Counted from the first letter of the stretch, positions 45,113-55,752 are shown. The stretch is 64,000 nt of DNA from Coriobacteriia bacterium (GCA_030537355.1 JAUNNF010000006.1:62001-126000); one strand, 5' to 3'. Made by a program: numbers and translations. Notes: generated from the sequence alone by a model not told the origin.

Positions 45113-45519
45113 GTGAAGATAGAGATCGACCAGTATATATGATCAGTGTGGCTGCAGAGCTCACTGGTATGCATCCTCAAACTTTGCGTGCATACGAAAC
45201 ACGTGGGCTAGTTATCCCTCAGAGAACTAACGGAAATACTCGCAAGTATTCGCAAGCAGACATAGAAAAGCTTGAACTTATAAATGAGTTAACTGATGAA
45301 GGGATTAATTTAGCTGGGGTTATCAGAATTATGGACTTGCAAGGTAGGCTTGAAGAACGCGATAAAGAGGTTGATGACCTGCATAATAGAGTTAGACGTC
45401 TAGCCGACCGAGTTCATGAACTTGAAACTAGAGAGAGTGTAAAGTCACTTGTTGAAGACGAGACAACTCTCGCAATTAGACGCCACGGTGGCGTTTTGGG
45501 TGAAATATTAGATTTATAG
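45106..45519 (+). CDS. hspR: MerR-family heat-shock repressor HspR
   Basis: 137 residues. The MerR-type helix-turn-helix reads [26 protein letters not shown] and is followed by [10 protein letters not shown]-like [17 protein letters not shown] coiled-coil dimerisation helix follows. Position after dnaJ and before clpB is the actinobacterial signature. It should repress the operon at the HAIR-like site before dnaK and be titrated by DnaK. Confidence 0.94.
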   Translation: MVGEDRDRPVYMISVAAELTGMHPQTLRAYETRGLVIPQRTNGNTRKYSQADIEKLELINELTDEGINLAGVIRIMDLQGRLEERDKEVDDLHNRVRRLADRVHELETRESVKSLVEDETTLAIRRHGGVLGEILDL

Positions 45520-45534
45520 AAGAGGTGGTTTATT

Positions 45535-48240
45535 ATGAATATGGGAAATTTAGGAAAATTAGCATTAACAGCACAAGAGGCATTGCAAACAACTATGAGC
45601 GTTGCGAGTGATGCTCAATCAAGCATGGCCCAACCTATACATATGTTAAAAGCTTTGCTTGAGGCAAAGGAAAATAACATAAGCGCAATTATTAAAAGGA
45701 TTGGTGCTGATCCTGAACAAATTTTAAAGAATACTAACGATGAGATAGAAAAGATGCCAAAAACAACTCAGAGTACAGGGGGCATGATTCCTATGGGAGC
45801 ACCTGGTCCTGAGTTGATGAATTTGATAGATGTTGCAGTTAAGACTGCTGAGAAGTTGGGTGATAGCTATGCAACTACAGAGCACTTGTTGATTGCCCTT
45901 GCAAAAGATAATGGTGCAGCAGGTAAAATTCTGAATGCGGCAGGTATTTCTGGAAAAAATATTGAGGAAGCATACGACAAACTTCGAGGTGATACTCGTG
46001 TTACAGATCAGACTGAAAAAGCTCAGTTTGAGGCTTTGGAACAGTATGGCCAAAACTTGACACAGATGGCAAGAGAAGGAAAACTTGATCCTGTCATTGG
46101 TAGAGGAGACGAGATTAGACGTACAATTCAGGTCTTATCTCGCAGGACTAAAAATAATCCAGTTCTTATTGGTGAACCTGGAACTGGTAAAACCGCAATT
46201 GTAGAAGGCCTCGCTCAGCGTATTGTTGCAGGAGATGTGCCTTCATCTATCCAGAATAAGGACATTATAAGCTTAGATCTTGGAGCTATGATGGCAGGTG
46301 CCAAGTATAGAGGTGAGTTTGAAGATAGGTTGAAAGCTGTTCTTCGTGAAGTAAAAGATGCCGAAGGCCAGATTATACTTTTCATTGATGAGCTGCACAC
46401 AATTGTTGGTGCTGGTACTAGTGGAGATTCGTCATTAGATGCTGGAAATATGTTAAAGCCTGCGCTTGCGCGTGGCGAGCTTCATGCAATAGGTGCAACA
46501 ACTTTAGATGAGTATCGTAAACATGTTGAGAAAGATGCAGCACTTGAGCGAAGGTTCCAAACAGTTCTTATTGGTGAACCAACAGTTGAAGATACAATTG
46601 CAATTCTACGTGGTTTAAAAGAAAAATATGAGATCCATCATGGTGTTAGAATTCAGGATGGTGCAATAGTTACTGCTGCTGAGCTTTCTAATAGATACAT
46701 TACTGACAGGTTTTTACCTGACAAGGCCATCGATTTAATGGACGAAGCTGCTTCTCGCCTGCGTATAGAAATAGATAGTATGCCTGAAGAAGTTGATGCT
46801 CAAGAGCGTAAGCTCACTCAGATGCAAATTGAAGAACAGGCTTTAATGAAGGAAAAAGATGACACATCTAAGGAGCGTCTGGAAAAACTAAGAAGCAAGA
46901 TTGCAGCTGCTAAAGACGAACTAGATAACCAGAAAGCTGAATGGCAAAATGAGAAAGATGTTATTGTCAATGTTCAGAATTTAAAAGGCGATATTGATAA
47001 GGCTAAACAAGATGAGGAACGTGCAACACGTGAGGGTAATTTGTCGCAAGCATCTGAAATTAGATACAGTTTAATTCCTCAATTAGAAGAACAGCTTAAA
47101 GAGGCTGAAAAAATTCTCGCCAAAAAACAGAAAGAAGGAGCAATCTTAAAAGAAGAAGTAACTTCTGATGAAGTTGCAGAAGTAGTTTCACATTGGACAG
47201 GAATTCCTGTTACAAAGATGATGCAAGGTGAGTTGCAAAAATTAGCTGACCTTGAGAATAGATTACACGAGAGAGTTATAGGCCAAAATGATTCTGTATC
47301 TGCTGTAGCAGGGGCTATAAGACGTTCACGCTCAGGACTTTCTGATCCAGACAAACCAATTGGCTCATTTTTGTTCTTAGGACCAACTGGTGTTGGTAAA
47401 ACTGAACTTGCAAAAGCATTGGCTGAACAGCTATTTGATACAGAACGCGCTATGGTTCGTATTGATATGAGCGAGTATATGGAGAAGTTCAGTGTACAAC
47501 GTTTGATTGGTGCTCCTCCAGGATATGTTGGATATGACGAGGGTGGTCAGTTAACAGAGGCTGTAAGACGTAAACCATATAGTGTTATTTTACTCGACGA
47601 GATCGAGAAAGCTCATCCTGATGTGTTTAATATACTTTTACAGGTATTAGATGACGGCAGGCTTACTGATGGTCAGGGCCGTATCGTTAGTTTTAAAAAT
47701 ACAATTATCATTATGACTAGTAATGTGGGTTCTGACAAGATTAGGGAGATTAACGAGAAGCGTGAAGGTAAAGTTCCAAGTGAGCCTAAGAAAAAAGATG
47801 ACGGTAAAACATTAGCTGATCTCGCAAATCAACCTATGGAGAATACAGCAAAGGCCATGGCTGAACTTGCTTCAAAGATCAATAATGCCTTAAAAGATAC
47901 TTTTAAACCAGAGTTCTTGAACAGAATTGACGAGATTATTACTTTTGATGAGCTAGGCCTTACGGATATCGAGAAAATTGCTGATCTTGTTTTGGATGAT
48001 GTAAGATGCCGTCTTTCAGACAAAAAGATTAAGCTTGATGTAGATCAAGAGGCTTTAGAACACCTATCAATTGATGGTTATGATCCAGTTTATGGTGCAC
48101 GACCACTCAAGCGTCTTGTTCAACGAGAAATTGTTGATCGTATCGCAAATGAGGCTGTAGCTGGTAATTTAAATGACAATTCAAAAATCAAAGTGTTTAT
48201 TAACAAAAATGGAGATTACGATATAAAAGTTAATAAATAA
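45535..48240 (+). CDS. clpB: ATP-dependent disaggregase ClpB
   Basis: 901 residues. An N-domain (about 1-150) is followed by AAA+ module 1 with Walker A GEPGTGKT near 212, and a middle coiled-coil region (about 410-530). AAA+ module 2 has GPTGVGKTELAKALAE near 618 and DEIEKAHPDVFNILLQ. An extra charged insert of about 40 residues (EKREGKVPSEPKKKDDGKT...) lies between TSNVGSD and FKPEFLNRIDEI. ClpB rescues aggregated proteins with DnaK. A GAGGTGG site precedes the ATG, and a terminator follows. It is the last gene of the HspR operon. Confidence 0.96.
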   Translation: MNMGNLGKLALTAQEALQTTMSVASDAQSSMAQPIHMLKALLEAKENNISAIIKRIGADPEQILKNTNDEIEKMPKTTQSTGGMIPMGAPGPELMNLIDVAVKTAEKLGDSYATTEHLLIALAKDNGAAGKILNAAGISGKNIEEAYDKLRGDTRVTDQTEKAQFEALEQYGQNLTQMAREGKLDPVIGRGDEIRRTIQVLSRRTKNNPVLIGEPGTGKTAIVEGLAQRIVAGDVPSSIQNKDIISLDLGAMMAGAKYRGEFEDRLKAVLREVKDAEGQIILFIDELHTIVGAGTSGDSSLDAGNMLKPALARGELHAIGATTLDEYRKHVEKDAALERRFQTVLIGEPTVEDTIAILRGLKEKYEIHHGVRIQDGAIVTAAELSNRYITDRFLPDKAIDLMDEAASRLRIEIDSMPEEVDAQERKLTQMQIEEQALMKEKDDTSKERLEKLRSKIAAAKDELDNQKAEWQNEKDVIVNVQNLKGDIDKAKQDEERATREGNLSQASEIRYSLIPQLEEQLKEAEKILAKKQKEGAILKEEVTSDEVAEVVSHWTGIPVTKMMQGELQKLADLENRLHERVIGQNDSVSAVAGAIRRSRSGLSDPDKPIGSFLFLGPTGVGKTELAKALAEQLFDTERAMVRIDMSEYMEKFSVQRLIGAPPGYVGYDEGGQLTEAVRRKPYSVILLDEIEKAHPDVFNILLQVLDDGRLTDGQGRIVSFKNTIIIMTSNVGSDKIREINEKREGKVPSEPKKKDDGKTLADLANQPMENTAKAMAELASKINNALKDTFKPEFLNRIDEIITFDELGLTDIEKIADLVLDDVRCRLSDKKIKLDVDQEALEHLSIDGYDPVYGARPLKRLVQREIVDRIANEAVAGNLNDNSKIKVFINKNGDYDIKVNK

Positions 48241-48246
48241 ACATTT

Positions 48247-48276
48247 AAGGCGGAGCAAAAACTCCGCCTTTTTTCT
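48247..48276 (+). terminator. rho-independent terminator after clpB
   Basis: A nine-base-pair stem AAGGCGGAG/CTCCGCCTT with a six-base loop CAAAAA, followed by a T-rich tail. It closes the dnaK-clpB operon. Confidence 0.9.
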
Positions 48277-48284
48277 CTTTGCTT

Positions 48285-48293
48285 TGCTATAAT
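48285..48293 (+). promoter_or_regulatory. extended -10 promoter
   Basis: TGC-TATAAT immediately after the clpB terminator, about 30 bases before the ATG at 48323. A consensus -35 is missing, as is common with extended -10 elements. It probably drives the unknown membrane gene and the two permeases behind it. Confidence 0.55.
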
Positions 48294-48322
48294 GTAGCGC
48301 TGTAATTTAAGAGGTGATTTTA

Positions 48323-49207
48323 ATGGCTGAAACAAAAGCTACAAAAGGCACAACAAAGAAAAAAACTGCAACAAAAAAGAAGAAAACTTCATCAAAGATA
48401 AAAGCTCCTAAATTTGCTGTTGCGTTAGACAAAAAATTTAGCAAATTTAAAATTAAGCATTGGTATTATTTAACAGGCCCATTAGCATTGGTGTCATTGG
48501 TTTTATTTGACGTTTTAGGTGGTCTTAACTTTCCTGATTATAATTGGTTTACAGATGCTCCAAAAAAGATTTTAGCAGGAGATTCAAATTCATTTGTAAT
48601 TGGGCTCATATTCATTTTACTATATTTGATTCTTGCTCTTTTTTCTGCATTTTGTATTTATAGGTTTTTTAAATCAAAACGAGTTAATAAACTTATGAAA
48701 AGGGGCCTTCTGATTTTAATGATTGGAATTTTTGTAACAGTTTTAAGTATGTGTATATTCAATACTCAAAATGCATCTACACAGAATGGTATAATATCAG
48801 CTGCTCAAATTGTAACTAAAACTGAGAATGTCCAATCTGACGATGGCGAATCATCAGAGACTAAAACAGTTGTTGATGAAGATGCAACATCTAAAAATGA
48901 AGAACGTTTTTCAGAGCTTATGTCTCAACCAGATGTTCTGGCAAATGGTATAACAGCAAGTGTGGCAACATTATTATGCTTAGCTGCATATGTGCTTATT
49001 GCTCTCGGCGGATTTAAGAAACGAGGAATTTTGTTTATGGGGTGTATCGCAATTGCATCAGGTATTTTCTTGTTATTTGGTTTAATTGCGCCAAGTTTCT
49101 TAGGCTCTGATATTTTTGGTATTAATTCACGTTTTGCATTTTATTGTGATGGTTTATTTTTAGCCTTAGCTTCTTCATATATATACGTTACATTTAAGGA
49201 AAAATAG
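48323..49207 (+). CDS. hypothetical membrane protein with lysine-rich N-terminus
   Basis: 294 residues from ATG 48323, with AGAGGTGAT upstream. Residues 1-30 are almost only Lys, Thr, Ala and Ser, like the tail of the rpoD product in this window. Hydrophobic helices follow at about 48-65, 92-117, 127-150, 207-228, 232-255 and near the C-terminus. A long polar loop rich in Ser, Asp and Glu separates the third and fourth helices. No family is recognised. It precedes two amino-acid permeases by two bases and may be co-expressed with them. Confidence 0.7.
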   Translation: MAETKATKGTTKKKTATKKKKTSSKIKAPKFAVALDKKFSKFKIKHWYYLTGPLALVSLVLFDVLGGLNFPDYNWFTDAPKKILAGDSNSFVIGLIFILLYLILALFSAFCIYRFFKSKRVNKLMKRGLLILMIGIFVTVLSMCIFNTQNASTQNGIISAAQIVTKTENVQSDDGESSETKTVVDEDATSKNEERFSELMSQPDVLANGITASVATLLCLAAYVLIALGGFKKRGILFMGCIAIASGIFLLFGLIAPSFLGSDIFGINSRFAFYCDGLFLALASSYIYVTFKEK

Positions 49208-49209
49208 AC

Positions 49210-50559
49210 TTGTCTGAAAATCAGCAAAATTCTGGCACTTTAGGCAGAAAGTTAGGTCTTTCTGCCGTTATTGCATTAGGTGTAGGTTCTACAATTGGCA
49301 CTGGTATTTTTTCTACCATGTCTGAAGTGGCTTTAGCTGCTGGTTCAAGTTTGTTTTTAGTTCTTGCTTTTTTTATTGGAGCCCTTTTGCAATTACCAGC
49401 TAGTTTTTGTTATTCGGAACTATCAAGTGCATATCCTGAAGATGGTGGTTATTATGTATATTTACGAGAAGCAGGTTCGCGTCCTCTTGCTTTTCTTTGT
49501 GGTTGGGTATGCTTTTGGGCAACTGACCCTCCATCAGTATCCATCATGGCATTAGGACTTGTTAATTATTTGTCAGTATTGTTGCCATTTGATAATTTTG
49601 TTTTACGCATGATTGCTGTAGGCGTTATATTGATTTTTATGTTTTTACACCTGCGTTCTGTTAAGGCTGGTGGTATTTTTCAAATTTGTATCACTATTTT
49701 GAAGCTTTTGCCTTTTATTATCATAATCGGTTTTGGTATTTTCTTTATAAATCAAGAATTGTTTATGAATGCTCAAATTAGTGATGGATTTCATGGTCAG
49801 CCTGGCTTTATTGCTTTATTTGCAGCTATTTCTGCTACAACTTTTGCATTTGATGGTATGTATTCGCCATGTTATTTATCAGGAGAAGTTAAGAATCCAC
49901 GACGTGTTTTACCGATCGGTCTTATTGCAACTGCAATTATCATTTTGCTTTTATATACAGGACTCACAATGGTATCTACAGGAATGCTATCGATTGATCA
50001 AATTGCGAACAGCCCTGCACCAATTGCCTTAGTTGCTTCGCAAATTCCTTTTATTGGTCATTATGCTGGATTGGTAGTTGCTATTATGGCTGTACTTGTA
50101 ATTTTAGGTTCTATGTCAAGTGCTATTATGTATCAACCACGTATTGAATATGCAATGGCAAAGGATGGATACTTCTTTAAAGTATTTGGTATTGTTTCTA
50201 AAAAATACAATACTCCATCTGGTGCAATAATAGCTCATTGTATGCTGATTATATTGCTGACTTTTGTAGGAAACTTAACTGAATTGCTAGGTTATTTTAC
50301 ACTTGTGTCTTTGATTAAAAATTTAATGGCAATTAGTACAATTGTTGTTCTCCGAAAAAAAGAAGGTTACAACCCATTTTATAGAGCTCCATTAGGTTGG
50401 CTATTTCCTATAATTGCTATTGTTATGAATTTAATTTTGATTATTGTTACATTTATAGCAGCACCTATTGGAGGTGTAGTTTGTGCAGTAGCAATGATTG
50501 CTACAGGCCTTCCTGCATATTATTTTTGGAATAGGCGTAAAACAAAAAACAATGAATAG
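49210..50559 (+). CDS. APC-superfamily amino acid permease
   Basis: 449 residues with about 12 hydrophobic segments. The first helix has LGRKLGLSAVIALGVGSTIGTGIF, containing the GxGxGIF substrate loop of APC permeases, and ELSSAYPEDGGYYVYLREAGSR follows helix 2. It probably imports or exchanges an amino acid, with specificity unknown. TTG is the start, two bases after the previous stop. It is clearly paralogous to the next gene. Confidence 0.88.
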   Translation: MSENQQNSGTLGRKLGLSAVIALGVGSTIGTGIFSTMSEVALAAGSSLFLVLAFFIGALLQLPASFCYSELSSAYPEDGGYYVYLREAGSRPLAFLCGWVCFWATDPPSVSIMALGLVNYLSVLLPFDNFVLRMIAVGVILIFMFLHLRSVKAGGIFQICITILKLLPFIIIIGFGIFFINQELFMNAQISDGFHGQPGFIALFAAISATTFAFDGMYSPCYLSGEVKNPRRVLPIGLIATAIIILLLYTGLTMVSTGMLSIDQIANSPAPIALVASQIPFIGHYAGLVVAIMAVLVILGSMSSAIMYQPRIEYAMAKDGYFFKVFGIVSKKYNTPSGAIIAHCMLIILLTFVGNLTELLGYFTLVSLIKNLMAISTIVVLRKKEGYNPFYRAPLGWLFPIIAIVMNLILIIVTFIAAPIGGVVCAVAMIATGLPAYYFWNRRKTKNNE

Positions 50560-51871
50560 AGAATTAGGTAGAAAAATTGGCCTATTTGCAGTGATAGGTC
50601 TTGGTGTTGGGGCAACTGTCGGTTCTGGGATTTTCTCAACAATCTCTGAAGTTGCAGGAGTTGCAGGTTCTGGATTAATTTTAGTTGTTGCTTTTTTAAT
50701 AGGAGCACTTCTTCAAATTCCACAGGCCTTGAGTTATGCTGAACTTGCTAGCGCTTATCCTGAAGATGGAGGGCAATATGTTTATTTTCGTGAGGCAGGA
50801 TCAAGGTTTTTGGCTTTTATGTGTGGCTGGATCACTTTTTTAGCAGTTGATCCTCCTGGACTATCGGTAATGGCCATCGCTATATCTAATTATTTGGGAG
50901 TTATTTTAAATTTTCATCCAGCTGTTTTACGTGGAATTAGTATTTTAATAGTTATATTTTTTATGTGTTTGCATATGCGCTCAGTAAAAATTGGTGGTAT
51001 TGTCCAAGCAGTAATTACTGTTATTAAACTTATTCCTTTTGTTTTAATTATTGGAATTGGTGCATTTTGTATTAATCCGGATTTGTTTATGTCCACAACA
51101 AGTGTTGAAAATTCAACCCCTGGAATAATTGCTCTTTTGGGAGCTATTGCAATGACTACATATTCATTTGATGGAATGTTTGCGGCGTGTTATGTTTCAG
51201 GAGAAATAAAAAATCCTGCTAAAAATTTACCTAGGGGATTAATTTGGTCTACTATTATTGTGCTTGTATTGTATGTAGGTTTGGCAGCAGCCGCCACAGG
51301 GCTTATGCCAATGAGTGAATTGGCACAAAGTTCTGCTCCAATTGCTGATATGGCATCTAAATTACCACAAATTGGTGCTTTCGCAGGACCAGCAATTGCC
51401 ATTGTCGCTGTTATTGTTATTGTAGGAGCTCTGTCTAGTTGTTTATTGTATATGCCAAGAGTTGAATACGTAATGGCAAAAGATGGACTGTTCTTCTCTA
51501 TTTTTGCTTGTGTTCATAAAAAATATAAAACTCCACATATGGCAATTTTTCTATTTAGTGTGCTAGTTATTATTCTTGCGATGTTTTCTAACTTAAGTGA
51601 TTTGTTAAGCTATGTTACAGCTCTTGTATTGCTTAAAAATTGTGCTTCAATTGCAACAATATTTGTTCTTAGAAAAAAGAACGGATATAAACCTACATAT
51701 AAGGCACCAGGAGGATATTTGATGCCAATTCTTTCTGTTGGTTTGACTTTTGTTATGTTTATGTCAGCCCTTTTTTCATCTTCCATTTTCGGGGTAATTA
51801 CATGTCTTGCTATCATTGCTCTTGGTATTCCGGTTTATATCTTTTGGAACCGCAAAAATGCTACTAGCTAA
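50552..51871 (+). CDS. APC-superfamily amino acid permease, tandem paralogue
   Basis: 439 residues with about 12 hydrophobic segments. It is similar over its whole length to the preceding permease: LGRKIGLFAVIGLGVGATVGSGIFSTISEVA, ELASAYPEDGGQYVYFREAGSR and the ending PVYIFWNRK. It arose by gene duplication and the two may form a pair with different substrates. ATG 50552 overlaps the stop of the first copy by eight bases. Earlier in-frame codons lie inside the first gene. No Shine-Dalgarno is visible, so coupled translation is likely. Confidence 0.88.
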   Translation: MNRELGRKIGLFAVIGLGVGATVGSGIFSTISEVAGVAGSGLILVVAFLIGALLQIPQALSYAELASAYPEDGGQYVYFREAGSRFLAFMCGWITFLAVDPPGLSVMAIAISNYLGVILNFHPAVLRGISILIVIFFMCLHMRSVKIGGIVQAVITVIKLIPFVLIIGIGAFCINPDLFMSTTSVENSTPGIIALLGAIAMTTYSFDGMFAACYVSGEIKNPAKNLPRGLIWSTIIVLVLYVGLAAAATGLMPMSELAQSSAPIADMASKLPQIGAFAGPAIAIVAVIVIVGALSSCLLYMPRVEYVMAKDGLFFSIFACVHKKYKTPHMAIFLFSVLVIILAMFSNLSDLLSYVTALVLLKNCASIATIFVLRKKNGYKPTYKAPGGYLMPILSVGLTFVMFMSALFSSSIFGVITCLAIIALGIPVYIFWNRKNATS

Positions 51872-54095
51872 TGTTGTCTTAGACATACAATCATCATCTC
51901 TTAATAAGCCATTTACTTATATTGCACCTAAAAATGCTTCTGTAGGAAAGCTTGTCATGGTACCTTTTGGACATCAATACAAATGCGGATTTATAGTGGA
52001 TGTATTTGATGGCGAGGGGGATAATTTAAAAAAAATAAAAAAAATAGTTTCTAAATCGTATTTTGATGAGGATTCTATTGAGTTTGCCAAATTTATATCT
52101 ACACGCTATATGGCACCACTAGCATCATGTATCAGATTATTTACTCCTCCTGGATCTATTGCCAAGTGCAAAAAGATTGATGGCGAATGGCAATTGATAG
52201 AGCCTCAAGTTAAAGAGACTTTTGAGGATTATGTATTAGCAGATGATAATTTTAAAAATTTTGTTCCTCGAGATAATGCTGTAAAACAAAGGCAAATCAT
52301 ACATGCACTCAAACAAGGTGAAGTAAAAAAATCTGAATTGGCTTTGGAATACGGTTCTGTTACACAAGTCTTAAAATCATTGGAAGCGGAAGGCGTAGTT
52401 AAAATAGAGCGTCGTCGTCGTATCAGAGACGTAAAAACAAATATAGAGCAAGTAAAAGATTTTGATTTAACAGACGGTCAAAAAGATGCGCTGAATATTA
52501 TTAAAAATAGTGGTAATAGAAAATTTGTTATTGATGGAATTACTGGTAGTGGTAAAACTGAAATTTATATCCGAGCAATTCAGGAAGAGTTAAAAAAAGA
52601 AAAATCAGCAATTGTATTGGTTCCAGAAATTTCACTTACTCCTCAAACTGTAGCAAGATTCAGATCAAGATTTGGTGATACTGTTGCAGTATTACATTCA
52701 AAAATGAGCGCAGGTGAGCGTTTTGACCAATGGGATTTATTACTTCAAGGCCAAGCTAAAGTAGTGGTCGGAGCTAGGAGTGCGCTTTTCGCCCCTGTAA
52801 AAAACCTCGGAATAATTGTTATCGACGAGGAACATGAAAGTTCATACAAGCAAGAAAGTTTGCCTCGCTATGTAACAAGAGATTGTGCTGAGTATCTAGC
52901 AGATCAAAAAAACGCAAAACTTATTTTGGGTTCAGCAACTCCATCTATTGAGGCACTATATAAAACAGAGTATAATCCTGAGTGGACTCGTATATTTTTG
53001 CCTGAACGCACAAATAAGCTTCCAATGCCAAAAATCAAAGTTGTTGATATGGGTATGGAATTTAAAAGTGGTTCAACTGCGCTGTTTTCACAAACTTTAA
53101 AGCATGAGCTTGAGCAAACAATTTCAAAAGGTCAAAAAGCTGTTTTGCTGCATAATAGGCGAGGCTTTGCAAATTATATGTTTTGTAGAGAATGTGGTTA
53201 TATTCCAATGTGTGATCATTGCTCAACTTCACTCACATATCACGCTAGATTGCAGACTGAAAACGGCGCTCGTGAGATGCTAATGTGTCATCATTGTGGA
53301 CATTTGGAATTTCCAACTGCCAAATGTCCCAAATGCGGAAGCCCTTATTTTGCAAAGCTGGGTGCAGGTACTCAAAGTGTTGAGGATCAGTTGCATGAAT
53401 TATTTCCTGATGTCAAAATTGTTAGGATGGATGCAGATACAACAAGAAAAAAAGATGGACATCTTAAATGTTTAGAAGAGTTTGCTATGCCCGGGCCTGC
53501 TGTGTTGTTAGGAACTCAAATGATAGCCAAAGGCTTAGATTTTGATGATGTTACACTTGTTGGAGTTATACTCGCAGATACAAATTTGAGTTTGCCAGAT
53601 TTTAGAAGCGAAGAACGCACATTTAATCTTATTAGCCAAGTTGCTGGCCGAGCAGGACGTGCTAACTTACCTGGGCGAGTAGTAGTTCAAACTTATAACC
53701 CTGATAATAATAGCATCAGATGTGCTGCCAACTATGATAGATCAAGCTTTTTATCAGAGCAATTCCAAAAGAGAGAACTTTTAAAATATCCTCCTTATAC
53801 AAGGCTTATAAATTTGATTGTATACGCAAATAATGAAGATGACGCAGAGTCTGCAACTAAAGATTTATGTGAACATTTAAATAGATATAATGCTGCATAT
53901 GATTTTAATTGGGACATATCAGGACCAAATGTTTGTGTGCTGGCTAAAATTCGTGGTCAATATCGATATCATATTTTAATCAAATCATCATCTGGTGATA
54001 AGCTTTCTGATGACTTATCAAAAATAATGGAGAAGTATAAAACTCGCAAGAATATTTCTTTGCAAATTGATGTTGATCCAACAAGTTTATACTAA
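51858..54095 (+). CDS. priA: primosomal replication-restart helicase PriA
   Basis: 745 residues from ATG 51858, overlapping the permease by 14 bases. The N-terminal 3'-DNA-binding domain (about 1-105) is followed by a winged-helix region. The helicase core has GITGSGKTEIYIRA, DEEHESSYKQ, GSATPS and VAGRAGR. Two zinc-binding cysteine clusters are present between the helicase lobes: CRECGY...CDHC and CHHCGH...CPKCGS. PriA restarts stalled replication forks. All expected catalytic motifs are intact. Confidence 0.96.
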   Translation: MLLANVVLDIQSSSLNKPFTYIAPKNASVGKLVMVPFGHQYKCGFIVDVFDGEGDNLKKIKKIVSKSYFDEDSIEFAKFISTRYMAPLASCIRLFTPPGSIAKCKKIDGEWQLIEPQVKETFEDYVLADDNFKNFVPRDNAVKQRQIIHALKQGEVKKSELALEYGSVTQVLKSLEAEGVVKIERRRRIRDVKTNIEQVKDFDLTDGQKDALNIIKNSGNRKFVIDGITGSGKTEIYIRAIQEELKKEKSAIVLVPEISLTPQTVARFRSRFGDTVAVLHSKMSAGERFDQWDLLLQGQAKVVVGARSALFAPVKNLGIIVIDEEHESSYKQESLPRYVTRDCAEYLADQKNAKLILGSATPSIEALYKTEYNPEWTRIFLPERTNKLPMPKIKVVDMGMEFKSGSTALFSQTLKHELEQTISKGQKAVLLHNRRGFANYMFCRECGYIPMCDHCSTSLTYHARLQTENGAREMLMCHHCGHLEFPTAKCPKCGSPYFAKLGAGTQSVEDQLHELFPDVKIVRMDADTTRKKDGHLKCLEEFAMPGPAVLLGTQMIAKGLDFDDVTLVGVILADTNLSLPDFRSEERTFNLISQVAGRAGRANLPGRVVVQTYNPDNNSIRCAANYDRSSFLSEQFQKRELLKYPPYTRLINLIVYANNEDDAESATKDLCEHLNRYNAAYDFNWDISGPNVCVLAKIRGQYRYHILIKSSSGDKLSDDLSKIMEKYKTRKNISLQIDVDPTSLY

Positions 54096-54156
54096 AAATT
54101 GGTATAAAATTTTATTTTTATGGTATATATAATTAGAGTTATTTAGTGAGGTTTAA

Positions 54157-55752
54157 ATGGCAACAAAAACAAAAAAGACAACAAAGAAAAAAACAACTGT
54201 AGCAGCCAAAAAAACTACACATAAGAAGGCGGCTACAAAAGCTAAACCAAAAAAGACTACTGCCAAAAAAACTACAAAGGCTGCAGCTACAAAAAAGAAA
54301 ACAACAGCAGCTAAAAAGCCTAAAGCTAAAGTATCTAAAAAAAAGACAGTCTCAAAAGCTAAACCTAAGAAGGCTACTACAAAAGCTAAACCTAAAAAAC
54401 CTTCGACTAAAAAAACTACAAAATCAAAGAAAAAACAAGGTGAGAAAATCGCTAAAGAAATGGAAGCCTTGTTTGATGCAATGAACGATGATGCAGACTT
54501 AATCGACAAAGAAATTCTTGCTTCTCGTGCTGCTGCAGAAGAACCAATCGAAGAAGACGAAGAATTAGATGATGGCGATATCGAAGAAGGAATGGATGAT
54601 TCTGAAATTGATAAACAAGTTGCCAAGCAGGCGAAAGAAGATAAAGAAAACGGCGATGAAGTTGAGATTGAAAATGAAGAAACAATTTTAGAAGGCATTC
54701 CAGATGAGGAATTAAAGAAGGTTGTTGACACAACTAATCTTCCAAAAGTTAACAATAAAAATACACGTTCAGCTAAAGTTAAGGCTCGTAAACGTGCTGT
54801 TGACTCAACTACAGTTTTGCTCATTGGGGATCCTGTTAGGATGTACCTCAAAGAAATTGGACGCGTTCCACTCCTTTCTGCCGCTCAAGAAAAATCCTTA
54901 GCGATGAAAATTGAACATGGCGAGGAAGCTGCAAAGCGTCTCGATGAGCTTGATATGGCAGTGCGTGAAGGTAAGAAAGTTGATCGCAAAGAACGTAGAC
55001 GTCTATCTCGCGTTGAACAGGTAGGTTTGGATGCAAAGTCTGACTTGACTGAAGCAAACCTTCGTCTCGTTGTTTCCATTGCTAAAAGATATATCGGTCG
55101 TGGCATGAATTTTTTGGATCTTATACAAGAAGGTAATTTGGGCCTTATTCGCGCGGTTGAAAAGTTTGATTACCGCAAGGGTTTCAAGTTTTCTACTTAT
55201 GCAACTTGGTGGATTCGCCAAGCAATCACTCGTGCTATCGCAGATCAAGCTCGTACAATTCGTATTCCTGTTCATATGGTTGAAACCATCAATAAGATGA
55301 CGCGCATTCAGCGTCAGCTCTTACAGGAGATGGGACGTGATCCAACAGCTGAGGAAATTGGCGAGAAAATGGATTTACCACCTGAGCGTGTTCGTGAGAT
55401 CCAGCGCATAAGCCAGGAACCTGTAAGCTTAGAAACTCCAATTGGTGAGGAGGAAGACAGTCAGCTCTCTGATTTTATTGAGGACGAGAAGGCTGTTATG
55501 CCAATTGATGCTGCGTCCTTCTCGCTATTGCAAGACCAGTTGATGAAAGTGTTGGGTTCTCTTGGTGAGCGTGAACGTAAAGTAATTACATTGCGTTTTG
55601 GCTTACAGGATGGACTTCCTCATACTTTAGAGGAAGTAGGAAACGAGTTTAATGTTACTCGCGAGCGTATTCGTCAGATTGAGAGTAAGACCCTTGCAAA
55701 ACTTAGACACCCATCAAGATCTTCGAAACTGAGAAATTACTTGAATGAATAA
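54157..55752 (+). CDS. rpoD: primary sigma factor RpoD/SigA with histone-H1-like tail
   Basis: 531 residues. Residues 1-95 are almost wholly Lys, Ala, Thr and Pro, like a linker-histone tail and like the tails of mycobacterial and streptomycete principal sigma factors. An acidic stretch (about 130-180) follows. Then region 1.2 ([18 protein letters not shown]), 2 ([58 protein letters not shown]), 3 and 4 ([20 protein letters not shown]). It recruits RNA polymerase to consensus promoters such as that of dnaK. A TATAAT at 54128-54133 and a GAGG site precede the ATG. Confidence 0.97.
   Translation: MATKTKKTTKKKTTVAAKKTTHKKAATKAKPKKTTAKKTTKAAATKKKTTAAKKPKAKVSKKKTVSKAKPKKATTKAKPKKPSTKKTTKSKKKQGEKIAKEMEALFDAMNDDADLIDKEILASRAAAEEPIEEDEELDDGDIEEGMDDSEIDKQVAKQAKEDKENGDEVEIENEETILEGIPDEELKKVVDTTNLPKVNNKNTRSAKVKARKRAVDSTTVLLIGDPVRMYLKEIGRVPLLSAAQEKSLAMKIEHGEEAAKRLDELDMAVREGKKVDRKERRRLSRVEQVGLDAKSDLTEANLRLVVSIAKRYIGRGMNFLDLIQEGNLGLIRAVEKFDYRKGFKFSTYATWWIRQAITRAIADQARTIRIPVHMVETINKMTRIQRQLLQEMGRDPTAEEIGEKMDLPPERVREIQRISQEPVSLETPIGEEEDSQLSDFIEDEKAVMPIDAASFSLLQDQLMKVLGSLGERERKVITLRFGLQDGLPHTLEEVGNEFNVTRERIRQIESKTLAKLRHPSRSSKLRNYLNE

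Noticed and set aside
54153-54851. A long minus-strand open frame (about 232 codons) opposite the start of rpoD
   Set aside because: It is the complement of the Lys/Ala/Thr-repeat region, and its Phe/Leu/Val-rich sequence is a mirror of that repeat. The plus-strand sigma factor explains the region fully.
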